Shown in pieces: positions 19,733 through 27,379 of a stretch of DNA of 64,000 nt (positions are counted from its first letter, which is position 1; every line of letters starts with the position of its first letter). The notes under the pieces were generated by a model. That model was not told the DNA's origin, made no database searches, and was given only the letters and a program-made list of their open reading frames with translations. Made by a program: the position numbers and the translations under genes. This DNA is from Zoogloea sp016790385 (lineage in GTDB: Bacteria > Pseudomonadota > Gammaproteobacteria > Burkholderiales > Rhodocyclaceae): the NCBI RefSeq assembly GCF_041916735.1, contig NZ_JAYRYY010000001.1. One strand, written 5' to 3'.

Positions 19733-21415
19733 ATGAAAAAAATATGGCTGAAAAGCTATCCCCCTGGTGTTCCGGCCGAGATTGATCTCAACCAATTCGC
19801 ATCGCTGGGTGATCTGTTTGACAAGAGTGTCACCCGATTTGCCGGACACACCGCCTATGTCAATATGGGCAAATCGATCAGTTATGCCCAGCTGGATTCC
19901 CTCTCACGCCAATTTGCGGGCTACCTCCAGGGTGAGCTGAAACTGGCCCGAGGCGCCCGGGTGGCGCTGATGATGCCCAACTGCCTGCAGTATCCGATCG
20001 CGATGTTTGCGGTGCTGCGTGCAGGTTTTACCGTGGTCAATGTCAATCCGCTCTACACCGCCCGGGAACTCGAGCATCAGTTGCGGGATTCCGGCTGCGA
20101 GGCGATCGTGATCATGGAGAATTTCGCCCATACCCTTGCCGAGGTGATGGAGCGGACGTCGGTACGCCATGTGGTCGTTACCGGCCTTGGTGACATGCTG
20201 GGTTTTCCGAAGTCGCTGCTAGTCAATCTAGTGGTGCGCCATGTGAAGAAACTGGTGCCGCCCTGGAGTCTGCCCGGCCATGTGGGATTTCGCGATGCGA
20301 TGGACAGGGGGGATGCACATGGATTGACCCCCACGGCGATAAGCCATGATGATCTCGCTTACCTGCAATATACGGGCGGGACGACCGGAGTGGCAAAGGG
20401 GGCCATGCTGACCCATGGGAACATCATTGCCAATCTTCAGCAGGCCCATGCGTGGATCAGCCCTTATGTGGGAGAGGGCGAGGAGGTCATCATCACGGCA
20501 TTGCCGCTCTATCACATCTTCTCCCTCACGGCGAATTGCCTGACATTTTTCAAGATTGGCGCCTGCAACGTACTGATCACCAATCCGCGCGATATTCCCG
20601 CCTTTGTCGCGGAGCTAGGCAAGCATCCCTTCACGGTGATTACCGGTGTGAACACTTTGTTCAACGCACTCCTCAATAACCCGGAGTTTGAAAAACTCGA
20701 CTTCAGCACGCTAAGGGTTGCCTTGGGGGGGGGCATGGCAGTGCAGCAGGCGGTGGCCGACCGTTGGAAGCAGGTGACTGGCAAGACGTTGGCTGAGGCC
20801 TATGGCCTTACCGAGACATCTCCGGCGGTGTGCATCAATCCGCTGGATCTGCCGGAGTTCAATCACTCCATTGGTCTGCCCATTTCCTCTACCGATGTCA
20901 GTCTGAGGGATGACGATGGTTACGAGGTTTCCATGGGAATACCCGGCGAGTTGTGCGTGAAAGGCCCGCAGGTGATGAAGGGCTACTACAACCGGCCGGA
21001 GGATACCGCACGGGCTTTCACCCACGACGGCTACCTGCGCACCGGTGATGTGGCGACCATTGACGACGATGGCTTTGTACGCATTGTCGATCGCAAGAAG
21101 GACATGATCCTGGTGTCAGGCTTCAATGTGTACCCGAATGAGGTGGAGGACGTGGTGGCCGCGCATCCCGGCGTGATGGAGGTGGCAGCGTTGGGGGTGC
21201 CCGATGAGCATTCAGGAGAGGCTGTCAAGATCTTCGTCGTGCGCAAGGATCCCGACCTGACCGTCGAGGCACTCATTGCCCACTGCCGAGCAGGGCTGAC
21301 GGGCTACAAGGTGCCGCGTTTCGTCGAGTTTCGTGATGAGTTGCCGAAAAGCAACGTGGGCAAGATCCTGCGAAGGGTTCTGCGTGACACGACGCACGGT
21401 TCGGGGCACGCCTGA
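19733..21415 (+). CDS. fadD: Long-chain fatty-acid-CoA ligase
   Basis: A 560-residue ANL-superfamily enzyme activating fatty acids to acyl-CoA through an acyl-adenylate. The AMP-binding P-loop YTGGTTGVAKGAMLTH, the A5 motif AYGLTETSP, the hinge motif YLRTGDVATIDDDGFVRIVDRKKDMI and the C-terminal lysine in LPKSNVGKILRR are all visible. Length matches E. coli FadD (561). GAGGAG precedes the ATG. The chain-length preference cannot be read from sequence; other medium/long-chain ligases of the same family are possible. Confidence 0.92.
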   Translation: MKKIWLKSYPPGVPAEIDLNQFASLGDLFDKSVTRFAGHTAYVNMGKSISYAQLDSLSRQFAGYLQGELKLARGARVALMMPNCLQYPIAMFAVLRAGFTVVNVNPLYTARELEHQLRDSGCEAIVIMENFAHTLAEVMERTSVRHVVVTGLGDMLGFPKSLLVNLVVRHVKKLVPPWSLPGHVGFRDAMDRGDAHGLTPTAISHDDLAYLQYTGGTTGVAKGAMLTHGNIIANLQQAHAWISPYVGEGEEVIITALPLYHIFSLTANCLTFFKIGACNVLITNPRDIPAFVAELGKHPFTVITGVNTLFNALLNNPEFEKLDFSTLRVALGGGMAVQQAVADRWKQVTGKTLAEAYGLTETSPAVCINPLDLPEFNHSIGLPISSTDVSLRDDDGYEVSMGIPGELCVKGPQVMKGYYNRPEDTARAFTHDGYLRTGDVATIDDDGFVRIVDRKKDMILVSGFNVYPNEVEDVVAAHPGVMEVAALGVPDEHSGEAVKIFVVRKDPDLTVEALIAHCRAGLTGYKVPRFVEFRDELPKSNVGKILRRVLRDTTHGSGHA

Positions 21416-21480
21416 AAAATAGCACTTGTGTTTTTGGCCTGTTATGAGAATAATCCGTCGCTAGTCTTGTAGATGACCTC

Positions 21481-21561
21481 ATGAACCTTTTCGAATTCGC
21501 CCTGCCTGTCGACGTCGTCGCTGTAGTACGCGTAGTAAGCGTAGGTGAGCGCGCGTCGTAA
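21481..21561 (+). CDS. Valine-rich leader peptide of ilvBN (IvbL-like)
   Basis: A 26-codon frame, ATG at 21481 to TAA at 21559-21561, with eight valines at positions 10, 12, 13, 15, 16, 18, 19 and 21 (core PVDVVAVVRVVSVG) plus two leucines. It ends 31 bases before a strong terminator hairpin that precedes ilvB. This is the layout of the E. coli ilvBN attenuator, whose peptide IvbL is likewise rich in Val/Leu. Ribosome stalling at valine codons would favour read-through. The ribosome binding site is poor, which is the main weakness. Confidence 0.72.
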   Translation: MNLFEFALPVDVVAVVRVVSVGERAS

Positions 21562-21592
21562 GGGTCCCCAGGTAGTCGTTAAAGAATTTCAG

Positions 21593-21632
21593 ACCCCCGC
21601 CGGCGCGCAACCGGCGGGGGTTTTGTCTTTTT
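21593..21632 (+). terminator. Attenuator terminator upstream of ilvB
   Basis: ACCCCCGCCGG (21593-21603) pairs perfectly with CCGGCGGGGGT (21611-21621) around a seven-base loop and runs into TTTTGTCTTTTT. It lies between the valine-rich leader frame and the ilvB ribosome binding site, so it must be read through for ilvB expression. Confidence 0.88.
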
Positions 21633-21686
21633 GTTATACCCCAGGCCCGGAATGCGTTTCGGCTTCCAAGCCTCAAGGAGAAATCG

Positions 21687-23351
21687 ATGATGCAAATGAC
21701 TGGAGCAGACCTGATCGTGAAGCTGCTCGAACGGCAGGGAATTAACACCATCGCCGGTGTGCCCGGCGGTGCGGCCCTGCCAATGTATGACGCCCTGTCC
21801 AAGAGCGAGCAGATCCACCACGTCCTGTGTCGCCATGAACAAGGAGCGGGTTTCATCGCTCAGGGCATGGCACGGGTTTCGGGTCGCCCCGAAGTGTGTC
21901 TTGCATCCAGTGGCCCGGGTGCCACCAACTTGATTACGGCAATTGCGGACGCCAAGCTTGATTCCATCCCCATCATTGCGCTGACGGGTCAGGTGCCCCT
22001 GTCGATGATCGGTACCGATGCGTTCCAGGAGGTGGATACCTATGGGCTGACCATTCCCATCACCAAGCACAACTTCCTGGTCCGATCCGCCAAGGAGCTG
22101 CTGACAGCGGTTCCCGCAGCCTTTCGCATTGCCATGTCCGACCGTCCCGGCCCTGTGCTGATCGACGTGCCGAAAGATGTGCAGAACCAGATGGTCAGTT
22201 TTGAGGAATTCCCGGATGTGGTGGTGCCTGATGCCGCTCCGAGCTTCGATATCGCCGCCGTTGAAGAGGCTGCGAGCATGATTGAAGCCGCCGAGCGTCC
22301 AGTGCTCTATCTGGGCGGCGGCGTGATCCACTCCGGTGCCGCGCATATGGCGGTCACGCTGGCTGAACAGGCCTCCCTGCCCACGACGATGACCCTGATG
22401 GCGCTCGGGGCCATGCCCATGGACCATCCCTTGTCCCTGGGCATGCTCGGCATGCACGGTGCTCGTTACACCAACTACGTGCTGGAGGAGGCCGACCTGC
22501 TGATCTGTGTGGGTGCGCGTTTCGACGATCGCGCCATTGGCAAGACCGCTGAGTTCTGCCCGAACGCCAAGATCATCCACATTGATATTGATCGGTCCGA
22601 ACTGCACAAGGTCAAGAACGCCCATGTGGCCATCGCCGGTGACGTGGGGCAGGTGCTTTCCGAGCTCCTGCCGCGCGTCAAGCCCCAGTTGCGCAAGCGC
22701 TGGCTTTCCCATGTCGAGAGCCTCAAGGGGCGTTTCCCGCTGGCCATGCCGGGCATCGACAACCCGCGCTCGCCCTACGGCCTGATCCATGCAGTTGCAA
22801 ACTGCCTCGACGACAATGCCATCATCACCAGCGACGTCGGCCAGCATCAGATGTGGGTGGCCCAGGCCTATCCATTCCGTCGTTCGCGCCAGTGGCTCAA
22901 TTCCGGCGGTCTCGGCACCATGGGTTTCGGCTTTCCTGCCGCAATCGGCGCGGCGCTGGCTGCGCCCGACCGCACGGTGGTGTGTTTCTCGGGAGATGGC
23001 AGCCTGAAGATGAACATCCAGGAGATGGCCACGGCCGCTCAGGAAAACGTCAATGTGAAGATCGTGCTGTTGAATAACCAGTCCCTTGGTCTGGTGCATC
23101 AGCAGCAAAACCTCTTCTACGGAAAGCGGATCATGGCTTCGCGTTATGAGCGCCCCACCGACTTCCTCAAGATTGCGGACGGATTTGGTATGCGCGCGGT
23201 GGACCTTGATCCGGCACCGAATCCCCGGGCTACCCTCGCGGAAGCAATCAATACCCCGGGCCCTTGCCTGATCCACGCAACGATCGACCCCAACGAATTT
23301 GTTTATCCGATGGTGCCACCGGGTGCCGCCAACTCCGAGATGATCGGCTGA
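21687..23351 (+). CDS. ilvB: Acetolactate synthase I large subunit
   Basis: A 554-residue thiamine-diphosphate enzyme condensing two pyruvates (or pyruvate and 2-oxobutyrate) in valine, leucine and isoleucine synthesis. Motifs: catalytic glutamate in LCRHEQGAGFIAQGMAR, SSGPGATNLIT, FAD region MLGMHGARYTNY and ARFDDRAIGK, and the ThDP motif GDGSLKMN...LLNNQSLG. The length and its short 111-residue partner match the E. coli IlvBN isozyme rather than IlvIH. AAGGAG at 21675-21680 sets the start. Probably regulated by the valine attenuator upstream. Confidence 0.95.
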   Translation: MMQMTGADLIVKLLERQGINTIAGVPGGAALPMYDALSKSEQIHHVLCRHEQGAGFIAQGMARVSGRPEVCLASSGPGATNLITAIADAKLDSIPIIALTGQVPLSMIGTDAFQEVDTYGLTIPITKHNFLVRSAKELLTAVPAAFRIAMSDRPGPVLIDVPKDVQNQMVSFEEFPDVVVPDAAPSFDIAAVEEAASMIEAAERPVLYLGGGVIHSGAAHMAVTLAEQASLPTTMTLMALGAMPMDHPLSLGMLGMHGARYTNYVLEEADLLICVGARFDDRAIGKTAEFCPNAKIIHIDIDRSELHKVKNAHVAIAGDVGQVLSELLPRVKPQLRKRWLSHVESLKGRFPLAMPGIDNPRSPYGLIHAVANCLDDNAIITSDVGQHQMWVAQAYPFRRSRQWLNSGGLGTMGFGFPAAIGAALAAPDRTVVCFSGDGSLKMNIQEMATAAQENVNVKIVLLNNQSLGLVHQQQNLFYGKRIMASRYERPTDFLKIADGFGMRAVDLDPAPNPRATLAEAINTPGPCLIHATIDPNEFVYPMVPPGAANSEMIG

Positions 23352-23370
23352 GCCCCGAGGAGAGATTACG

Positions 23371-23706
23371 ATGTCCGAACAGAACGCCAACCTTTCCGAG
23401 TACATCCCCGACGTTCCCGAGCACAACGGTTTCACCAAGGTTGTGCTTGAGTTGGGCGTAGCCAATCACCCCGGGGTGATGAGCCACATCTGCGGCCTCT
23501 TTGCCCGCCGTGCCTTCAACGTGGAAGGCATTCTGTGTATGCCCGTCGGGTCCGGTGATACCAGCCGAATCTGGCTGCTGATCTTCGAGGACGAACGCCT
23601 GCCCAAGATGATCAAACAGGTTGAAAAGCTTGAGGATGTGCTTTATGTGCGTCAGCATGCGGGAGAGCATCCGGTCTTCGGCCGGCTCGACGAGTTCTTC
23701 CAGTAA
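23371..23706 (+). CDS. ilvN: Acetolactate synthase I small (regulatory) subunit
   Basis: A 111-residue protein with one ACT domain: TKVVLELGVANHPGVMSHIC, FARRAFNVEGI, and a helix IKQVEKLEDVLYVRQH. This is the short IlvN form (96 in E. coli), not the 160-residue IlvH. It binds the large subunit and confers valine feedback inhibition. It follows ilvB after 19 bases, with GAGGAGAG before the ATG. No ilvC follows. Confidence 0.94.
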   Translation: MSEQNANLSEYIPDVPEHNGFTKVVLELGVANHPGVMSHICGLFARRAFNVEGILCMPVGSGDTSRIWLLIFEDERLPKMIKQVEKLEDVLYVRQHAGEHPVFGRLDEFFQ

Positions 23707-23721
23707 GCTGATGTCTGTTTC

Positions 23722-23746
23722 CGCCGCCGGACCCGTGCCGGCGGCG
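23722..23746 (+). other. GC-rich hairpin between ilvN and aroC
   Basis: CGCCGCCGG (23722-23730) pairs with CCGGCGGCG (23738-23746) around a seven-base loop, 15 bases after the ilvN stop. There is no T run, so it is a Rho-dependent or processing-type 3' end at best. TAGATT at 23750-23755 just after it may be the -10 of aroC. Confidence 0.5.
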
Positions 23747-23785
23747 TGCTAGATTCTCCACCCATCCCGTTTTCGCGAGTTTCCC

Positions 23786-24925
23786 ATGTCCGGTAATTCC
23801 CTCGGCACGCTTTTCTGCGTCACCTCCTTCGGCGAGTCCCATGGCCCGGCCATCGGTTGCGTGGTGGACGGCTGTCCGCCGGGTCTGGCCATCAGCGAAG
23901 CCGACATCCAGGCGGAGTTGGATCGGCGCAAACCGGGCACTTCCCGGCATGTCACCCAGCGTCGCGAGCCGGATACCGTGGAGATACTCTCCGGCGTGTT
24001 CGACGGGGTGACCACGGGAACGCCAATCGCCTTGTTGATTCGCAATCAGGATCAGCGCTCCAAGGACTACGGCAACATTGCCGAGAGTTTTCGGCCTGGT
24101 CACGCGGATTACGGATACTGGCAGAAATACGGCATCCGGGACCATCGTGGCGGTGGGCGGTCGTCTGCCCGCGAGACCGCGGTCCGTGTTGCCGCGGGTG
24201 CCATTGCGAGGAAGTGGTTGCAGGAGCGCTATGGGGTGGTGATCCGGGGTTACATGGCCCAGCTGGGTCCGCTGGACATTCCCTTTGTATCCTGGGACGA
24301 GGTGGATGGAAATGCATTCTTCGCCCCGAACCAAGCGATCGTGCCTCAACTCGAAAGCTACATGGATGAGTTGCGCAAGTCTGGCGACTCGGTGGGGGCT
24401 CGCATCAACGTTGTGGCCACCGGTGTGCCGGTGGGTTGGGGGGAGCCCGTTTACGATCGCCTTGATGCAGACATCGCCTATGCCATGATGAGCATCAATG
24501 CGGTAAAAGGCGTGGAGATTGGAGCGGGTTTTGCGAGTGTTTCCCAGCTCGGTACCCAGCATTCGGACGAAATGAGCCCCGACGGCTTTCTGTCGAACCA
24601 CGCGGGAGGCGTTCTAGGTGGAATATCCACGGGTCAGGACGTGCTCGTGAGCATGGCCATCAAGCCGACGTCCAGCACCCGGCTCGACCGGCGCTCCATT
24701 GACAAGGCCGGTGACTCCGTTGTGATCAACACTCATGGTCGACACGATCCTTGTGTGGGGATTCGCGCGACACCCATTGCCGAGTCCATGCTGGCGATCG
24801 TGCTGATGGATCACGCCCTGCGTCATCGTGCTCAGAACGGTGATGTGCAGTGTTCGACCCCACGAGTTGCACGACTGGCTCCCGAGGGGGTTCAGTCCGT
24901 GCCGCCGCCGCTCCCCAAGAGTTGA
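23786..24925 (+). CDS. aroC: Chorismate synthase
   Basis: A 379-residue FMN-dependent lyase making chorismate from EPSP, the last common step to Phe, Tyr and Trp. Family motifs are clear: GESHGPAIGCVVDGCPPGL near the N terminus, RRKPGTSRHVTQRREPDTVEI with the conserved arginines, RDHRGGGRSSARETA, and the C-terminal GRHDPCVGIRATPIAESM. Reduced FMN is needed but not consumed. The length is slightly above the E. coli enzyme (361), as in other betaproteobacteria. A probable -10 TAGATT lies 31 bases before the ATG. Confidence 0.97.
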   Translation: MSGNSLGTLFCVTSFGESHGPAIGCVVDGCPPGLAISEADIQAELDRRKPGTSRHVTQRREPDTVEILSGVFDGVTTGTPIALLIRNQDQRSKDYGNIAESFRPGHADYGYWQKYGIRDHRGGGRSSARETAVRVAAGAIARKWLQERYGVVIRGYMAQLGPLDIPFVSWDEVDGNAFFAPNQAIVPQLESYMDELRKSGDSVGARINVVATGVPVGWGEPVYDRLDADIAYAMMSINAVKGVEIGAGFASVSQLGTQHSDEMSPDGFLSNHAGGVLGGISTGQDVLVSMAIKPTSSTRLDRRSIDKAGDSVVINTHGRHDPCVGIRATPIAESMLAIVLMDHALRHRAQNGDVQCSTPRVARLAPEGVQSVPPPLPKS

Positions 24926-25010
24926 TCGCAGTCAACTTTTCCCTCGCGCCCGCGGCGTACAGTCGGACTACAGTATTCGACAATTCAACGACAAAACGGG
25001 AGATGACTGC

Positions 25011-25253
25011 ATGGAGCAACACGATCTGAACCACGAGCTTCCTGAATATCGCGAGCAGATTCATGCCCTCAAGATGTCCAACGGGCATTTTGCGAGGCTT
25101 TTCGATGAATACCATGACGTTAATCGCCATGTAGTGCGCGTTGAGATTCACGTCGAAACGGCCACGGATTTCGAGCTGGAAGACCTCAAGAAGCGTCGGC
25201 TCAAGCTCAAGGACGAGCTTTACGAGATGTTGAAGAGCGCTTCAGTAAATTGA
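25011..25253 (+). CDS. YdcH/DUF465 family small protein
   Basis: An 80-residue, highly charged helical protein with the DUF465 pattern PEYREQIHALKMSNGHFARLFDEY and a C-terminal coil LKKRRLKLKDELYEML. Function is not known for the family. GGGAGATGAC lies before the ATG at 25011; a longer frame from 24828 overlaps aroC and is rejected. A terminator follows, so it is a single-gene unit. Confidence 0.9.
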   Translation: MEQHDLNHELPEYREQIHALKMSNGHFARLFDEYHDVNRHVVRVEIHVETATDFELEDLKKRRLKLKDELYEMLKSASVN

Positions 25254-25276
25254 ATTTACAGCAGCGCAGGTGATGG

Positions 25277-25302
25277 AAAGGGCGCTTTCGGGCGCTCTTT
25301 TT
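25277..25302 (+). terminator. Intrinsic terminator after the DUF465 gene
   Basis: AAAGGGCGC (25277-25285) pairs, with one G-T pair, with GCGCTCTTT (25292-25300) around a six-base loop, then T residues. It lies 24 bases after the stop codon. Confidence 0.82.
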
Positions 25303-25312
25303 CATGGGCGGG

Positions 25313-25318
25313 TAGAAT
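25313..25318 (+). promoter_or_regulatory. -10 element of a probable leaderless MFS transcript
   Basis: TAGAAT ends seven bases before the ATG at 25326, and the bases between (CGCGCCG) carry no ribosome binding site. Transcription would begin at or next to the start codon. Confidence 0.5.
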
Positions 25319-25325
25319 CGCGCCG

Positions 25326-26507
25326 ATGATTCCCTATTGGCGCCTGTCAGGCTATTACTTCTTCTACTTCGCCTTCATCGGTGCTTTCTCGCCCTATTTC
25401 GGTCTGTATCTTCAGTCGATCGGCATTTCGGCGGCACAGATTGCCCTGTTGATGTCCCTGATGTCCGTGATGCGTATGCTTGCGCCCACCTTGTGGGGCT
25501 GGCTTGCCGACAGGATGGGTGTGCGCACACCTATCGTGCGTCTGTCTGCCCTGTTGTCAATGGCCGGTTTCGCGGGCTTTCTGGTGACCGACGCCTACGT
25601 TGGTCTCTTCCTCAGCATGGCTTTCCTGTCGTTCTTCTGGAGTGCGGCGCTTCCGCTGGTTGAGACACTGACCTTCTCGCATCTGGGGGCGCACGCCAGT
25701 CGCTATGGAAACATACGAGTCTGGGGTTCGATCGGTTTTGTGCTGGCTGTCCTTGGCCTTGGCTACTTGCTGGACGGCCTGCCGGTGCGCGCATTGCTCT
25801 GGATCACACTGGCCCTTCTGGCCGGTATCGCTTTTTGCGCCATGCTGATCCCCGAGGCTGGGCGTCCGGGCTCGCCTCCTAGATCAGTGGCCTTGGGTGA
25901 AATACTTCGCCGCCGCGAAGTGCAGGGATTGCTTGCGGCGAGCTTCTTTATGTCGGCTGCCCACGGTGCTTTGTACGTGTTTTATTCCCTGCATCTGGTT
26001 GCCCATGGCTACAGCAAATCGCTCGTCGGGTGGATGTGGACCCTGGGTGTGGTTGCAGAGATCGCGGTGTTCATGGCGATGCCTCGGATTCTGAAGGTCT
26101 GCTCGCTGAGGGGCTTGCTGATCTTCAGTTTTGCCGCAGCGGTGCTGCGCTTTGCCTTGATCGGCTGGGGGGCCGACTCGGTCGCAGTACTCGCGTTTGC
26201 CCAAGTGCTTCATGGCGCCACATTCGGGTCTTATCACGCCGCATCCGTAGCGGCGGTGAATCACTGGTTCGGCGCACAGCATCAGGCACGGGGGCAGGCC
26301 TTGTACGGCAGTATCTCGTTTGGCGCGGGGGGCATGATAGGAGGGCTCATCAGTGGTTACACGTGGGAGTCGGTTGGCCCGGCGTGGACCTATTCGCTGG
26401 GGTCGCTCTTTGCGCTAGTGGGTTTGATGGCATTGCTCGGGTGGTGGAAAAATGGGGTGCCTGCTATGGTTGGTCCCCATGTGTGTAGCGAACGGAAGAG
26501 CCTATGA
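25326..26507 (+). CDS. MFS_1-like major facilitator transporter
   Basis: A 393-residue inner-membrane protein with about twelve hydrophobic helices and the MFS cytoplasmic loop motif GWLADRMGVRTPIVR between helices 2 and 3. The N terminus IPYWRLSGYYFFYFAFIGAF and YGNIRVWGSIGFVLAV are typical of the LacY/HcaT-like MFS_1_like branch. The substrate is not predictable; phenylpropionate-type, sugar or nucleoside transporters all occur in that branch. It overlaps the M48 peptidase gene by four bases, so the two are co-translated. Confidence 0.85.
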   Translation: MIPYWRLSGYYFFYFAFIGAFSPYFGLYLQSIGISAAQIALLMSLMSVMRMLAPTLWGWLADRMGVRTPIVRLSALLSMAGFAGFLVTDAYVGLFLSMAFLSFFWSAALPLVETLTFSHLGAHASRYGNIRVWGSIGFVLAVLGLGYLLDGLPVRALLWITLALLAGIAFCAMLIPEAGRPGSPPRSVALGEILRRREVQGLLAASFFMSAAHGALYVFYSLHLVAHGYSKSLVGWMWTLGVVAEIAVFMAMPRILKVCSLRGLLIFSFAAAVLRFALIGWGADSVAVLAFAQVLHGATFGSYHAASVAAVNHWFGAQHQARGQALYGSISFGAGGMIGGLISGYTWESVGPAWTYSLGSLFALVGLMALLGWWKNGVPAMVGPHVCSERKSL

Positions 26508-27346
26508 AATCGGGTTTCAAATGGATGCGAGACGTGGTTCCGGTGGTGGCGGCAGCCGCGGTGGTGAGTGCTTGTCAGACAGTGAATACGACCCATACGG
26601 GTGCGGTCGGCATCGAACGCAGGCAGATGATGATGGTGTCGTCGGGCGAGATGGAAAAGGCCTCGTCCCAGTCCTACCACAAGATCCTCCAGCAGGCCGC
26701 GCAGAAGAATGCCTTGAACCGGGACAAGGAGCAGGTTGCGCGCGTGCTTGGTGTGGCTAACCGACTGATTCCCGCAACGGGGGCTTTCCGGCCGGACGCA
26801 CCCCAGTGGCGCTGGGAGGTTAACGTCTTGACGTCGAACGAGCTGAACGCCTGGTGCATGGCGGGTGGAAAGATTGCTTTCTATTCCGGCATCATCGAAA
26901 AGCTTGATCTGAGTGACGACGAGATCGCTGCAATCATGGGACATGAAATCGCCCATGCCCTGAGGGAGCACGCCCGTGAGCGGGCGTCCCAGGCCATGGT
27001 GACCAATCTTGGAGTCACTGTTCTGGGCGCTGCGCTTGGCGTGGGGCAGGCAGGGACGGACTTGATCGGGTCGGTTGCCAAGGTGACCTTCGAGTTGCCC
27101 AACAGCCGCGAGCATGAAGTCGAGGCAGACCGTATCGGAGTCGAGCTTGCCGCCCGGGGAGGCTATGACCCACGGGCCGCGATCACGCTGTGGCAGAAGA
27201 TGGCGGGAGCCAATGGCGGTCAGCCGCCCCAATGGCTGTCCACCCATCCGTCGAATGAGAGCCGTCAGAAAGATCTTGCCCAGTACGCAGCCCGCGTGAT
27301 GCCGCTCTACGAGCAAGCTACTCAGCGCGCAAAGCCTGTGAAATAA
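26504..27346 (+). CDS. M48-family periplasmic lipoprotein metalloprotease
   Basis: A 280-residue zinc peptidase with a lipoprotein signal (VVSAC, Cys24) and the active-site motif HEIAH at 147-151, third-ligand region REHEVEADRIG near 205, and the conserved STHPSNESR near the C terminus. This is the LoiP/YcaL/BepA-like group that degrades misfolded outer-membrane proteins in the periplasm. It begins inside the end of the MFS gene (ATGA). No TPR domain is present, unlike BepA, so it is closer to LoiP/YcaL. Confidence 0.93.
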   Translation: MKSGFKWMRDVVPVVAAAAVVSACQTVNTTHTGAVGIERRQMMMVSSGEMEKASSQSYHKILQQAAQKNALNRDKEQVARVLGVANRLIPATGAFRPDAPQWRWEVNVLTSNELNAWCMAGGKIAFYSGIIEKLDLSDDEIAAIMGHEIAHALREHARERASQAMVTNLGVTVLGAALGVGQAGTDLIGSVAKVTFELPNSREHEVEADRIGVELAARGGYDPRAAITLWQKMAGANGGQPPQWLSTHPSNESRQKDLAQYAARVMPLYEQATQRAKPVK

Positions 27347-27379
27347 TTAAAATTTTTCGCCCTTACCTGTCCTTCGCCC

